Shown: positions 5,577 to 5,611 of the stretch, one piece after another
Layout of the letters: each line of letters opens with the position of its first letter
Numbering within the stretch: position 1 is the stretch's first letter
Assembly: GCA_002340305.1 (NCBI GenBank)
Contig: DDLU01000250.1
Coordinates: forward strand, 1 to 5,611
Direction: 5' to 3'
From: Desulfovibrio sp. UBA2564
GTDB taxonomy: Bacteria > Desulfobacterota > Desulfovibrionia > Desulfovibrionales > Desulfovibrionaceae
DNA length: 5,611 nt
The notes under the pieces: generated by a model
Told to the model about the DNA's origin: nothing
The model's database searches: none
Seen by the model: the letters and a program-made list of their open reading frames with translations, nothing else
Position numbers and translations under genes: made by a program

Positions 5577-5611
5577 CTTAATAAAACTTTTTGGGATTCT
5601 TAAACCTTTTT

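Noticed and set aside
1..5611. CRISPR array, insertion sequence or transposase gene
   Set aside because: No regularly spaced repeats, transposase motifs or terminal inverted repeats bounding a gene were seen.

Overview
The window looks like chromosomal DNA from a marine Desulfovibrionaceae-type sulfate reducer (Maridesulfovibrio/Desulfovibrio-like). This placement is an inference. It rests on the moderate GC content, the archaeal-type class I aldolase family, a TRAP solute-binding protein, the FG-GAP protein type, and intergenic GCCTCC/GGCGAAGC-type repeats that I recall from that group. No search was run.

Layout. Positions 1-14 hold the first 14 nt of a tRNA gene on the minus strand, cut by the window edge, with a candidate promoter at about 85-113. 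Next on the minus strand is a two-gene unit transcribed right to left. An RsmB/RsmF-family rRNA cytosine-5 methyltransferase (2199 to 943) comes first. A DhnA/ADH-synthase-type aldolase homologue (920 to 144) follows after a 22-bp gap. The aldolase homologue appears to have lost its Schiff-base lysine and its catalytic tyrosine. A 380-bp divergent intergenic region (2200-2579) contains promoters for both directions, nested inverted repeats, a direct repeat and a GC hairpin, but no convincing gene. On the plus strand, a secreted protein with a TolB/CsgG-like N-terminal domain and three FG-GAP/VCBS calcium-loop motifs (2580-4229) ends in a strong intrinsic terminator. An extended -10 promoter starts two bases after the terminator's T tract and a hairpin leader follows; they precede a TRAP transporter periplasmic binding protein (4364-5380). 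The last 231 bp carry no gene. They consist of short palindromes and inverted repeats that share a GCGAAGC core with the leader of the TRAP gene.

How the genes relate. The methyltransferase and aldolase homologue are probably co-transcribed. The FG-GAP gene and the TRAP gene are two monocistronic units separated by a terminator. No TRAP membrane subunits (DctQ/DctM) lie next to the binding protein within the window. Nothing here forms an obvious multigene defence or mobile system. The most unusual items are the aldolase homologue lacking its catalytic residues, the TolB-like/FG-GAP fusion, and the intergenic repeat structure.
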